Of a stretch of 64,000 bases of DNA, positions 31,795-41,974 are shown one piece after another; the first letter of the stretch is position 1; every line of letters begins with the position of its first letter. Location of the stretch: contig OX422184.1 in NCBI GenBank assembly GCA_949130485.1, positions 17,422,324-17,486,323 of the forward strand, written 5' to 3'. The translations under genes and the position numbers were made by a program. The notes below the pieces were generated by a model. The model was not told the origin of the DNA. It did not search any database and worked only from the letters and a program-made list of their open reading frames with translations. The stretch is from Agelas oroides (Eukaryota; Porifera; Demospongiae; Agelasida; Agelasidae).

Positions 31795-32480
31795 GCATCC
31801 TGAGATGTCTCTCGTGGGATCCTCTGGACATCACATCACCCCAGCTTGCAGGTATGTCCCAGTACAGTCCTGGAACGTCCCTTGTTGGATCTTTTGAACA
31901 CAAAGTCACCCCAATTGCAACCTGCAGGATGTGCAAGGGTGGTCCTGAGATGGCCATCATGGGATCCTCCAGACACCAAGTCACTCCAGCCTGCAGGGAT
32001 GTCCCAGGACTGTCTTGGGACACCCTTGTGGGATCCTTCCGAAGGATCCCACAAGGGTGTCCATGAGACATCAGCAGCAGGGATATCCCAGGAGATCTGA
32101 TATCCTGGGAATTCCACCAAGAATGTCTGGACACTTGTAGGCAACACTGGACATGACTACACTATATCCCTCATGGACAGTAAGTCACACCAACCTTAAG
32201 GGGTGCCCCAGGACTGTTCTGGGACACACCTCATGGGATCTTCTGGACACCAAGTCACACCAACAATAAGGGATGTACTAGGACTCTTATGAGATGTCCC
32301 TTGTGGGATCTTCTGGACACCAAGTCACACCAACAATAAGGGATGTACTAGGACTCTTATGAGATGTCGCTTGTGGGATCTTCTGGACACCAAGTCACAC
32401 CAACAATAAGGGATGTACTAGGACTCTTATGAGATGTCCCTTGTGGGATCTTCTGGACACCAAGTCACACCAATCTTCAG
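31795..32480. repeat. 70-bp satellite, cluster 1
   Basis: Diverged units of about 70 bp follow the pattern TTGTGGGATCCTCTGGACAC, CAAGTCACACCAACCTTCAG, GGATGTCCCAGGACTGTCCT, GGGATGTCCC. The 3' part (32270-32480) has three nearly identical units with AATAAGGGATGTACTAGG. A mirrored unit near 32037 (GGATCCTTCCGAAGGATCC) makes a local palindrome. ORFs here are repeat artefacts. Confidence 0.85.
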
Positions 32481-33164
32481 GGATGTGCAGGACTATGACA
32501 GCAAACCTGTGCTTGCTAATCTTTTGCGTGGTTTTTGCATGCTCCTTTACTTTTGCTCCTGCAAAATTATGTTCATTCAGAGTCAAGAGTTCTTATCATT
32601 GCTAAAATGTAGCTACCAACAATGTCAATGGTGCTACTTTGGAGCTAACCAACATACTGAATTTAATACTATCTCACTTGCCCTAGGATAAGGATTTATT
32701 CTTAGTCTTGCAAGCCTTACCGAAGGCCAACCCCAGTGCTACTACTGAAAGTGATCTGCACATTGGATTGGTTGGGTCTTGCTTGTGAGACTAGGGCTAT
32801 TCTGTTGTATGTTACTTTGTTCTGTACTAGCGAATTGCCTGGAGAGATTGCTTCTTTCCCACTTCATAACGATATTTTCTCTAGAGGATGTGATAAGCTG
32901 CTTGAACGTAGGCCTCATGCAGCTCTTCCCCTGTGCCACAGGTGCATCCTGTGGCTTGGTGAGGACGCAGTTAATAACTCCTGAGCTCGATTGTGGTTCA
33001 ACTGACAGACATTGGATTTGTCAGCACACTTTCTGTTTGTGCTAATCGAATATGGCTAGCTACACGAACTCTTGAAAACTCCCATGCATGGCCTAGCTAA
33101 TTAATATGAAGGTCTGAGCTAAAATTTGCGATCTGATTTGAGAAGATGTGATATGACTTAGTAT
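32481..33164. other. Spacer between satellite clusters, no recognisable gene
   Basis: Several overlapping short frames (to 88 codons), but no domain, splice model or repeat that I can support. Confidence 0.45.
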
Positions 33165-33540
33165 ATCCCTCATGGGATCTTCTGGACACTAAGTCATCCC
33201 AGGACTGTTCTGGGTGTCCCTTGTGGGATCCTCTGGACACCAAGTGACACCAACATTAAGGGATGTACTAGGACTGTCCTGGGATGTCCCTTGTGGGATC
33301 CTCTGGACACCAAGTCACACCAACCTTCAGGGATGTCCCAGGACTGTCCTGGGATGTCCCTTGTCGGATCCTCTGGACACCAAGTCACACCAACATTAAG
33401 GGATGTACTAGGACTGTCCTGGGATGTCCCTTGTGGGATCCTCTGGACACCAAGTCACACCAATCTTCAGGGATGTCCCAGGACTTTCCTGGGACACCCT
33501 TGTGGGATCCTTCCGAAAGATCCCACAAGGGTGTCCATGA
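33165..33540. repeat. 70-bp satellite, cluster 2
   Basis: Five units in the same orientation as cluster 1. They end in the same GGATCCTTCCGAAAGATCCCA palindrome as seen near 32037, indicating that clusters 1 and 2 derive from one another. Confidence 0.9.
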
Positions 33541-35154
33541 GACACTAGCAATGGCTTCATGTTAAGTACCTGCTTAGCTACACCCAATATTTGGAGTGAA
33601 CTGCACTTCCTCTGACATGGTAGGAACCTTGCCCTAGCAAAGGACATCATGCGAGAGACTAGCCAATGTCTGCATGTGTATAAGGGAACAGAATGGAACA
33701 AATTATGTCCGGCTGTGTACATTTTTATGCAGAGATGAGTAATAACCACATGTATTACCAAGCTTTTATTAAATGCTCGATTATAAATAACAAGCCAGCT
33801 TGGAAACCATAATTTGTAAAACTGCAAATAAGTATTTATGAATACACTATACATAATTACAACTAACAATGTCTGTGTACAATTTATTCAAAGTTATTCA
33901 GCTTTAGGAAGATCACAAATGTACAAACATAAAATGCGATTTAATTTTCATTTTCCTGGTAATTTTTAAGTAGCTAGCTACTTGGATAACCATGTAAAGG
34001 CTTGTTTACCCACTTCAGTGTCAATCTAACGAATAGAAAGGTCCCACTCAGGGAAGGTGGGTCACACCATTTGTCTACATAACCAACCATGTGCATCTCG
34101 ATCACTACGTATTTTTCGAACTAGATTCTGAGCAAAGTTGCGAAGATGACGACCATCATCCTAGCCTGAACAAAGAATGAGAAGCCTTGGTCAAGCAAAA
34201 TTCAAATGCCATTGGCAAGGATGTTGTAGGCACTGTTGTTGCATGCACATATGCAAGGAAATAGGGGAACATGTATTTAGAAATTATTGTCCCAAATGTT
34301 CTGCTGCACACAATACACAGTCATGCAACCATGGGGTCCTTCAGACACCAAGTCACACCGACCTTAAGGGATGTCCAATTAATTGCAGACAATAGTAGGC
34401 AGGCCAACACGAAATTCGGTCTGACTTTAGCAAACATAAGTACCTTCATGTTAAAATGGCTAGTTTGGTCACTGTAAAATCCTGTGTCACCGTAAGTCCA
34501 ATTCCTTGATGGAAAATGTATGGCCCCATGCAATCACAGTGGGTTAGCTCTCAACCTTAGCTCTTGCACAGTAGATACTTCAATGATAACTGTTTCAAGC
34601 TGTGGTGTCAAACTTCAGTAAGTCCTCTCAGGTTGGGAAAGAAACACCAAAACATTGGGCATGCACGTGCACTTTGGTGGCTTTTCATTCATTCATTCGT
34701 TACTATTTTCTTTCCACTTGGGGTGTATAATTTTTTTTCTTCTCTAAACTGCCAAGGCATATGGAGAGACTATTAGCACACATGGGGTAGTAAGACAGTC
34801 TTCCAAAAAACAAAACGATAAGGCAACAGGAACAGGAACATATATACAGAGCAAATGACAGGTAGTTACAAAACAGAACTTAGGAGCCAGGACTTAAAAG
34901 TTGCTAGGGTGCGGACGGATATAAGTTCGGATGACAATTCATTCCACAATGCTAGGGAAAAATGAGTGTAGGTGGGCTGAAGTTCTTGTATTAGGACGGT
35001 ATAGTGCCAAACAGTGATGGATCCTTGGAGAAGGATGGGGATGAGGTATGAAAATTGAAGATGGGATAATAGATCCTCCTAGGAGGATGCGTCTACATAG
35101 CAGCAGCTTCTGCCTCTTTCGGCGTGTAGCTGGAAGGATGATCCAAAGGTGGAC
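33541..35154. other. No recognisable gene; isolated satellite unit and repeat terminus
   Basis: A single 70-bp satellite unit lies at about 34328-34380 and an ACTTGGGGTGTA element terminus at about 34710. No coding sequence is supported. Confidence 0.5.
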
Positions 35155-35760
35155 CATGGTGTTTCACTCTGCACTGCTAGAAGTGATGACTTTGCCTAGC
35201 TATATGACATACGTGCATGGCAGAGATCGATCACATAATATTACTCACAGTGGTGTGAGGCATCATAAGGAAGATGTCAGATTGTGTTTTTCATCAGGAA
35301 GTAGCAGAAACAAGATGCCAAGTTGTGGTGTTGATCCTAGCTAACATGCTCACACATAGGTTGTATGATGCAATGCATAAGGTCTTCTATGCAGATCTGG
35401 CAAAGTTTACTGAGGTCTTGCAGTAGTACCATTGAAAAGTATATACAATATATGTTTTCTTCAGGATCCTTGTATATCTCATTGATACCTTAAACACATG
35501 CACCATGCTAGGATGTTGCTCCTATATTTATAATACTACTGCAAAGCTACATATAGCAACAGAATAATGTAGAATGAACATGCAGGGAAAACATAAACAC
35601 AACCATGTACTAAGTAAAGCATAAACATAAACCTGATGATATATTCATGCATCACATGATTGATTATAATCTATTGTATGAATATCATGCATAGAAACAA
35701 ACACTTCTTTACTCTCATATGCTTGCTATGCACACTACATGTACATGTATGTAGTAACAA
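35155..35760. repeat. 3' flank of the EGF/propeller gene, duplicated at 52215-53477
   Basis: From CTGCTAGAAGTGATGAC to AATATATG, and again from about 35500 to the gene, this matches the DNA downstream of the broken copy at 53.5-54.7 kb in the same orientation. The second copy is interrupted by two insertions (about 52315-52437 and 52640-53220). The duplication unit is therefore larger than the gene. Confidence 0.8.
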
Positions 35761-36981
35761 TCATCTCTCAACAGGTTGCATTAGAGTCCAACCATGGCCC
35801 CAGTGACACCCATTGTCTGACAGCTCATCAACTGGTGTCAACAGATACAATGGATACCCATCTTGGTCAAAGAACATCCCAGGAGCTTGCCGACGCACAA
35901 AGTAGCTGACAGAACCATCTGCCCATGTCATATTGGTCTCCCAGCTGTACTCTGGTAGTAGAGTCCAGCTCAGTCCATCTTGACTATACCCATAGGCACC
36001 ACGTGTACTGTGGAATGGCTGTAGCTGACTATGAACTAGCATGTGATAGCCTCTTTTGGTTCTCCAAATGAAGGGATCCTCATTGCTCATCACTTGTCCT
36101 GGTGTAACCAGAGATGGTGGCCAGTCATCAGGAACCATCCATCCAAACACAGGCTCTTTGGAAATGATGGTATACGGACCAGACCAATGAGGGGCTGTAG
36201 CAATGGCAATCTTCTCTCTTGTTCCTCTTGATGGCGGTGTAGGACTTTGACATTGAACTCCACGAAAGACCATGATTACATCACCACTTGGAGCAAATGT
36301 TACAGAGGGACAGTTTGTCTGGCATAACCAAGATTCTCTGTTCTCTGGTCCTGGCCAAGCATTGAAAAGAATTTTTTCACTCCATGGACCATAAACACTT
36401 GAACTCCATGCCATTGCTGTAACTTGATGACTGATGTTGTAACCGTAACACGCTGGTTGAAGACATTCCTCCGAGAGCAAGCCTGGAAGTTCACCTCCAT
36501 CATACTTGATCATGTAGATGAGCACAGTGCCGTCTGGAGCACGAATGGCATGAGCTTCATGATGGAACACGGGTAGAACGACTTGTGCAAATTGAAACGG
36601 TCCCGCTGGAGATGGTCCCTCCAGACGTACAATGGCAGTGTTACAAGCATAATTATCAGATTCGTCTAGTGGTGGAGTAGTGAATCCCTTGGCTGTAAGA
36701 AAGGCGTGAAACAGACCATTCTCGTAGATGACATCGCCTCCCCAGGTCGGCATACTGCCATTGTAGTAGCCGTGAGGCTCGTTTCGACTTGGTGGCTTCA
36801 GTTTCAAGTGATTGCACTTCTCTCCCTGCCATCCTGGATCACAGATGCATTGTCCTTTCGTACAGATTCCATTGAGAACACAGTCCGTTTCGCTACCTTC
36901 TGTGCAGGCACTTGAAGCCGTTCTCACCACGATTGCCACTAGCACATAAGTGACCGTAGTTACTGTAACACCCATACTCAC
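35761..36981 (-). CDS. Secreted EGF-like + five-bladed propeller (GH43-like) protein, intact
   Basis: A single uninterrupted 406-residue frame. Residues 1-25 form a hydrophobic signal peptide with likely cleavage after SSA. Residues 26-56 form an EGF-like domain with six cysteines (C26, C34, C40, C45, C47, C56; ending CDPGWQGEKC). The rest has repeated blades such as GGDVIYENGLFHAFLT, HEAHAIRAPDGTVLIYMIKY, SSSVYGPWSEKILF, TFAPSGDVIMVFRG, APHWSGPYTIISKEP and NEDPFIWRTKRGYHM. That layout suggests the five-bladed GH43/GH32-type glycosidase fold, but I cannot place the three catalytic acidic residues with certainty. The protein is probably extracellular, acting on or binding carbohydrate. It lacks introns. 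Three broken paralogues lie in this window. Confidence 0.8.
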   Translation of the reverse strand: MSMGVTVTTVTYVLVAIVVRTASSACTEGSETDCVLNGICTKGQCICDPGWQGEKCNHLKLKPPSRNEPHGYYNGSMPTWGGDVIYENGLFHAFLTAKGFTTPPLDESDNYACNTAIVRLEGPSPAGPFQFAQVVLPVFHHEAHAIRAPDGTVLIYMIKYDGGELPGLLSEECLQPACYGYNISHQVTAMAWSSSVYGPWSEKILFNAWPGPENRESWLCQTNCPSVTFAPSGDVIMVFRGVQCQSPTPPSRGTREKIAIATAPHWSGPYTIISKEPVFGWMVPDDWPPSLVTPGQVMSNEDPFIWRTKRGYHMLVHSQLQPFHSTRGAYGYSQDGLSWTLLPEYSWETNMTWADGSVSYFVRRQAPGMFFDQDGYPLYLLTPVDELSDNGCHWGHGWTLMQPVER

Positions 36982-37146
36982 TGACTAGTCGGGGCGAGCG
37001 TGAGCGAGCCCCCTTCTAGCGATGCTAACGGGACTTTCTTATATACATATATATTATGTGTCATATGCGTACGTCGTGCCGCATATCCTAAACTTATCCA
37101 ATTTAACGCACGTAACGTCTATAAAATACGTATAGTGCAGACGCCA
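36982..37146. promoter_or_regulatory. Divergent spacer between EGF/propeller gene and STPR ORF
   Basis: About 165 bp separate the two opposite start codons. It begins with CTAGTCGGGGCGAGCGTGAG, a GC-rich terminus also seen (inverted) near 37508 and elsewhere, and contains TATATACATATATATTATG, which may act as a TATA-like sequence. Other copies of the EGF gene lack this DNA at the same point, so it arrived with the STPR insertion. Promoter function is inference. Confidence 0.35.
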
Positions 37147-37578
37147 ATGGAGTCGTACAGCAATTCTTCAGCAAGAGTCCCCGAGCCATCAGGGAATAGA
37201 GAAGACAGACTGCAGCGTAGAAGAGAGCGAGAGAGAACTCGTCGTGCCTCTGAAACCGCGGAACAGAGAGAGGAACGGCTGAGAGTGCGGAGAGCAAGAG
37301 ATAGGGCTAGACGCGCCGCTCAGACTGCCGAAGAGAGAGACGCCAGATTGCGGCAAATACGCGATAACCGACGTCAGAGTCTGGCAACTGAAAGCGAAGA
37401 GGAGAGAGCAGTTAGGCTTCAGCAGATGAGGGACAGGCTGGCCTCTGAGACTGACCCCAATCAACTGCATCAAAATACCTTGCGCATCCATCGCATTCGA
37501 GCTCACGCTCGCCCCCACAATGCTGTGCATTCACCTAGTTATACTTACGTACCTTTGCGGATCGTAATTATTTTTTAA
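37147..37578 (+). CDS. STPR-domain protein (23-residue Arg-rich repeats)
   Basis: The ATG at 37147 opens MESYSNSSARVPEP, followed by four tandem 23-residue units (REDRL, REERL, RDARL, RAVRL registers) rich in Arg and Glu with TAEQREERL/RRARDRARRA. This matches the STPR (score-and-three-residue peptide repeat) DNA-binding helix first described in silkworm FMBP-1 and widespread in transposon-derived proteins of invertebrates. The frame is open upstream to 37000, but the 37147 start fits the repeat domain best. After the repeats the tail (DPNQLHQNTL...) looks low in constraint and may be intron or truncated sequence. The DNA inserted between the EGF gene and its ancestral promoter segment. Nuclear, DNA-binding role inferred. 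Confidence 0.55.
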   Translation: MESYSNSSARVPEPSGNREDRLQRRRERERTRRASETAEQREERLRVRRARDRARRAAQTAEERDARLRQIRDNRRQSLATESEEERAVRLQQMRDRLASETDPNQLHQNTLRIHRIRAHARPHNAVHSPSYTYVPLRIVIIF

Positions 37579-37589
37579 CGGCGCGTTAA

Positions 37590-37745
37590 TTAAAGCGTTT
37601 ACGGTATAGTCCACAGCCTCATGGTCTCACGCTGCTGGATGTGGTCCCGCCTGGGTGTGGGTGGGGCTGGTTAGCCTTGTCCCTAGACTATACCGGGAGG
37701 CGCGCGCGGGCTGGGCACGAGACTATAGGCAGTAGGACTCGGTCT
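37590..37745. repeat. Ancestral upstream segment of the EGF/propeller family (partner 54661-54830)
   Basis: CCACAGCCTCATGGTCTCACGCTGCTGG through GCAGTAGGACTC is shared with the 5' flank of the 54.6-kb copy. The GGTTAGCCAGCCCCACCCA part is shared, inverted, with the starts of the 40.4- and 58.4-kb copies. In the 54.6-kb copy it directly adjoins the gene; here about 600 bp separate them. Confidence 0.75.
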
Positions 37746-38199
37746 GGTGCGCGTGCAAGAGTACCGTTTTTGTGTTGTTTTTTGAGGTCCCCCGTGTAAC
37801 CGCCCACTATGCTAAGTCTTGCGTAGAGAATCGCAAGTAGGTCAGCTGAGCTTACGCCCGCCGGAAAGATAGGTCTGGTCAACTGCCTATTCCATTTTCA
37901 TTCAAGTGCGCCGGTGTCACAGGAAATCCGATCCGGGCCTATACCGATCCGGGCGGATCGGATCCGCTAGCGGAATCAATCTGTCGGATCCGCTAGCGGA
38001 ATCAATCTGTCGGATCGGATCCGCTAGCGAATCCGATCCGCCCCCGGATCAATTTTACTAGCGGATTCGATCCTTCGCCGCGGAAACGATCCGTCTTTGG
38101 TGCAAGTGTACCGTCAAGAAGAATCACTAGCTGTCAGGATGATGTATCAATTTTCCACACCTTCAGAACATTTTACATTATTCAGAACTTCGGCGACTC

Positions 38200-39509
38200 A
38201 TGGAAATCGACTACCAGACGATCTACGACTATCTCCACTGCGGGAAGTATCCACCAGGAAGCAGTGTAAACCAGAAGCGAGCAAAGCGGAACAAAGCGAA
38301 GAAGTTTGTCATCAAGGATGGCGTTTTACACTACATATCCAAGGATGGACTCAGGCAGTGGATTACAGAGGAATATCAGCAGCGGAAAATAATCCAGGCC
38401 TGCCATGCAGACAAGCTGGGAGGGCACTTCGGAAGGGACAAAACCCGCCAGAAGATTGCATCAAGGTTTGCTATCATTGCTATTACAAATGGTTTTCTAA
38501 CACTCTTAACGGATGAATCAGACCCTAGTCAATGCGCTAACAAAGATGACTGCTGAAAAGCCGGATGAGTGGGACCAGTATATTGATCCCATACTGTTTG
38601 CATACAGGTGCGTATCTATGTACATGATATCTATAGCTAAAATTAATGTCATTGGTAGGTACCGTACAGGTGTATATATGTTGCTTACCACATAATGCTG
38701 TTTACCACTTTTAGGACCAGCCAACAAGCCTCAAGCAAATACACACCCTTTGAGCTCCTGTACAAGCGTAAACCGCGACTTCCTATCGAGATTTCCACTC
38801 TTCCTCATGGAGTCGATGAAGATGAAGCTGGTATGCAAGAGGTGAAAGCAGAAGATCTTGATGCACACATGCAGGTAATGATTGAATGGGCAGAAGAGGT
38901 CAATGCTAAGGCCAAGTCAAACATTGAAAAGGCTCAAGAAAAGCAGAAGAAACAATTTGATGCAAAGCACAAGCCGCCTACTTTTCAACCGGGAGACAAA
39001 GTATGGGTTTACAATTCACGAAAGGACACTCGACAGGGGGGAAAGTTAGAATGGAACTGGAATGGACCATGCAAGATTGTGGAGCAGACCAGCAGAGGAA
39101 CATACCGCCTACAGAATGAGCAGGGAAAGCTGCTCAAGCAGGCTGTCAGCAGCAACCGCCTGAAGCTTTACATTGAGCCAGAAAACAGAAGCGAGGAGCA
39201 GGAGGAGGGAGAAGAGAAACAGATGTATCTAGACTGACATTTGACCAGTCTCAGATGAGACAACACCTTGTCAAATGCTTTCAGAAGAAGGAAATGCAGC
39301 CATTCCCACTGACCAGGACAGCCCCGCATCGCCAGAATTACTTTCCTTTTATGGAGATCGAACTTTTCTGCAGCTGTCAGATGCCTGAAACTTACGGTGA
39401 CATGATTGCATGTGACAAGTGTGGGGACTGGTACCACATGGAGTGTGTAGGACTTAAAAGACCACCACCCAAGCAGGAGCAATGGAATTGTAACAAGTGT
39501 TCTGTATAG
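38200..39509 (+). pseudogene. Ginger-like transposase: H2C2, partial DDE core, GPY/F and PHD finger (defective)
   Basis: In order: IYDYLHCGKYPPGSS and NKAKKFVIKDGVLHYIS (pre-zinc region), then HADKLGGHFGRDKT (His-x-His half of the H2C2 finger). An abrupt loss of the second zinc half and most of the DDE core follows, then MNQTLVNALTKMTAEKP and DEWDQYIDPILFAYR. A 107-bp GT-AG intron (38608-38714) is next. Then TSQQASSKYTPFELLYKRKP, FQPGDKVWVYN and WNGPCKIVEQTSRGTYRL (GPY/F-type module). After a frame change near 39237 comes a PHD finger: FCSCQMPETYGDMIACDKCG, WYHMEC, WNCNKC. The missing core and two frame breaks make it inactive. The PHD finger presumably bound chromatin and guided integration. 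Confidence 0.65.
38608..38714 (+). other. Intron within the integrase region
   Basis: GTGCGTAT...CACTTTTAG interrupts the conserved FAYR-TS motif between the second and third bases of the Arg codon. Removing it restores an uninterrupted DPILFAYRTSQQASS frame. A spliceosomal intron here argues against recent reverse transcription and fits a DNA transposon. Confidence 0.65.
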
Positions 39510-40104
39510 TCTTGTAGTAACTCGGGTAAAATTGTAACCATGTATTTGTTTTAGACCAAACTGTAATTTTATTTGATGCATATTCGTTATACCCTTGTCA
39601 ACGGTTAGTCAAGTCAGACTCATGCTGTCATGCATGGGATACTCTGAACAGAGGTATTGTAGACTCGTAATCTACATGATATCTATGTCAGGTCCGCATT
39701 AATACACCTTAGTTCACTCTGAGAAGTCGACAGTGGGAGCCCCATGACACTGTTGATACCCCGGATCGAATCCGCTGAGGTAGGATCGAAATCGCTAGCA
39801 TATCTGATCCGGCCCGGATCGGATTTTCGGGGGGATCGGATCCGCTGTGACACCGGACTGCTGGCGCATAATTTAACGCCGACGTCATCGAAGATTGCAT
39901 TCCTCACTGCGTGCCAACGATCTACTAGTGAAATGGACATTGATCGGGCAACCATAGCTGCCACGTGTAGACTAGGCTATTGTATCTATCGAAAGGAGCA
40001 CGAGTAGGCTGTCTCTGAGTTCGCTGTTTACTAGAGCACTTTTGAATTTAGAATCCAGTTGACGTAACGTCACGGTGATTTCAAACAAAACGTAGGCAGT
40101 TTAC

Positions 40105-40435
40105 CAGACATCCGGAGGATCCCACGGGGGACATCCCAGGACAGTCCTGTGCATCCCTGAAGATTGGTGTGACTTGGTGTGTGGAGGATCCCACAAGGGA
40201 CATCCCAGGACAGTCCTGCATATCCCTGAAGATTGGTGTGACTTGCTGTCAGGAGGATCCCACGAGGGACATCGCGGATAGTCCTGGGATATCCCCGAAT
40301 GCTGGGGTGACTTGGTGTCATGAGGATCCCACAAGAAACACCCCAAGATTGTTCTGCACATCTCTGAAGATTGGTGTACATGACTTGGTGTCCGGAAGAT
40401 CCCACAAGGAACATACCAGGACACTCCTTAATGGA
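40105..40435. repeat. 70-bp satellite, cluster 3 (inverted)
   Basis: Five units, reverse-complement to clusters 1 and 2 (ATCCCTGAAGATTGGTGTGA, CTTGGTGT, GGAGGATCCCACAAGGGACA). They run straight into the start of the broken EGF/propeller copy at 40.44 kb, exactly as cluster 4 does at 58.4 kb. Confidence 0.9.
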
Positions 40436-41855
40436 GACTATGGTTAGCCAGCCCCACCCACGCGGAAACGGGATCGACCTTTACCATGCGCGAGTGCATA
40501 GTATGGTAGGTATAACTGTGATTATGGGTGTTGCCGTAACTACGATTATTATGCACTAGTGGCAGTTGTGGTGAGAACGGCTTCAAATGCCTGCGCAGAA
40601 GGTAGCGAAAGGGAGAGTGTTCTCAATAGATTCTGTACAAAAGGACAATGCATCTGTGATCCAGGATGGCAGGGGGAGAAGTGCAATCACTTGAAACTGA
40701 AGCCACCAAGTCGAAACGAGCCTCACGGCTAGTATGCCGACCTGGGGAGGCGATGTCATCTACATGAATGGTCTGTTCATGCCTTTCTTACAGCCAAGGG
40801 ATTCACTACTCCACCACTAGACGAATCTGATAATTTTGAGACATGTACCAGATATGCACCTAATTGCGAGCCAATATAATCAATGGGCTCTTTTAGCTCT
40901 TTAGCCTGACATTCTCAGGTATGATAGCTTTAATGATACCCACTGCAATATGATAATACCAGCATGACACCTTCCTAATAATAAGCACATAAGTGAAGGG
41001 GCTGCTAATGTTTTAGCATGGCATTTCCAGGTATGATGCCTAGAATAGAGTAGTATGTGCCCAATCAAGAGCCCATACATGATCAAAGGTTAAGAGTTCA
41101 AAGCCTGATATTTCCATTTCCATGCAGTTCTATAATGCTACCACTGCATGATGTAAACATTCAGGTTAGACCACTCTGGTTCTAAGCATTTCAATTATGC
41201 TTGTAACACTGCCATTGTACGTCTGGAGGGATCATATCCAGTGGGACCATTTCAATTTGCAGAAGTTGTTCTACTTGTGTTCTGTCATGAAGCTCATGCT
41301 ATTCGTGCTCCAGACGCACTGTGGTCATCTACATGATCAAGTATGGTGTAGGTGAACTTCCAGGCTTGCTCTCGGAGGAATATCTTCAAGCAGAGTGTCA
41401 TATTTACAATATCAGTAGTCAAGTGACAGCAATGATGTGTAGTTCAAGTGTGTATGGTCCATGGAGGGAGAAAATTCTTTTCAATGCTTGGCCTGGACCA
41501 GAGAACAGAGAAACTTAGTTATGCCAGACAAACTGTCCCTCTGTAACATTTACTCCAAGTGGTGATGTAATCATGGCCTTTCGCGGAGTTCAATGTCAAA
41601 GTCCTACAGCGCCATCAAGAGGAACAAGAGAGGAGATTGCCATTGCTACAGCCCCTCATTGTGTACACCATCATTTCCAAAGAGCCTGTGTTTGAATGGA
41701 TGGTTCCTGATGACTGGCCACCATCTCTGGTTACTCCAGGACAAGTGGTAAGCAATGAGGATCCCTTCATTTTGAGAACCAAAAGAGACTATCACATGCT
41801 AGTTCATAGTCAACTACAGCCATTCCACAGTACACGTGGTGCCTATGCATATATA
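40436..41855 (+). pseudogene. Broken EGF/propeller copy C
   Basis: The copy starts in the shared TGGTTAGCCAGCCCCACCC leader. The signal-peptide frame (MVGITVIMGVAVTT) hits a stop at about 40557. EGF-like sequence follows (TKGQCICDPGWQGEKC is readable), then the first propeller blade. About 340 bp are inserted after the SDN codons (about 40838-41178). Homology resumes with ACNTAIVRLEG and runs through IYMIKYGVGELPGLLSEE, SSSVYGPWREKILFNAWPGP and WMVPDDWPPSLVTPGQVVSN to GAYAY, where it breaks into sequence shared with the 62.46-kb locus. Stops, frameshifts and deletions (for example in the APHWSGPYT blade) make it non-functional. Confidence 0.75.
40838..41178. repeat. Insertion inside EGF/propeller copy C
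   Basis: Non-coding DNA absent from the other copies separates GACGAATCTGATAAT from TATGCTTGTAACACTGCC. It contains internal near-repeats (CAGGTATGATAGC / CAGGTATGATGCC; AATATGATAATACCAGCATG / TTTTAGCATGGCATTTCC) but no clear TIR. Confidence 0.5.
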
Positions 41856-41974
41856 ACTCTCAGTTTCTATTCGGAGCTAGCTGCTATGTAACCACCATTC
41901 AGCCCCACTCTCAAAGGTCTTCACTGTCATTGCAACTGAAAATTTTGCAATACTCCTCAAGCTGGCCGGACTAT

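Larger units (their letters stand above)
37915..39852 (+). mobile_element. Ginger-like DNA transposon, copy B (TIRs and CCGG target duplication)
   Basis: The element starts TGTCACAGGAAATCC at 37915 and ends GGATCCGCTGTGACA at 39852. Both ends are flanked by CCGG (37911-37914 and 39853-39856), a candidate 4-bp target duplication. Behind each end are GATCC-rich sub-terminal repeats (GGATCGGATCCGCTAGCG units). It encodes a gypsy-type integrase-like protein with H2C2 and GPY/F regions plus a PHD finger. TIRs rather than LTRs, a TGT terminus, a 4-bp duplication and a gypsy-like integrase are the described features of Ginger transposons. The integrase core is largely deleted, so this copy is defective. 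Its 5' end and body match copy A at 327-1988. Confidence 0.7.

Noticed and set aside
31772..33565. Several overlapping ORFs of 60-150 codons on both strands
   Set aside because: They follow the 70-bp satellite; the unit is open in several frames and no domain is present. The same applies at 40070-40447 and 57638-58249.
36043..36915. Plus-strand ORFs inside the EGF/propeller gene
   Set aside because: Shadows of the 406-residue minus-strand frame.
37911..39856. Reading the integrase + PHD element as a Ty3/gypsy LTR retrotransposon
   Set aside because: No LTRs, RT or RNase H were found; the ends are inverted repeats flanked by CCGG and the coding region has an intron.
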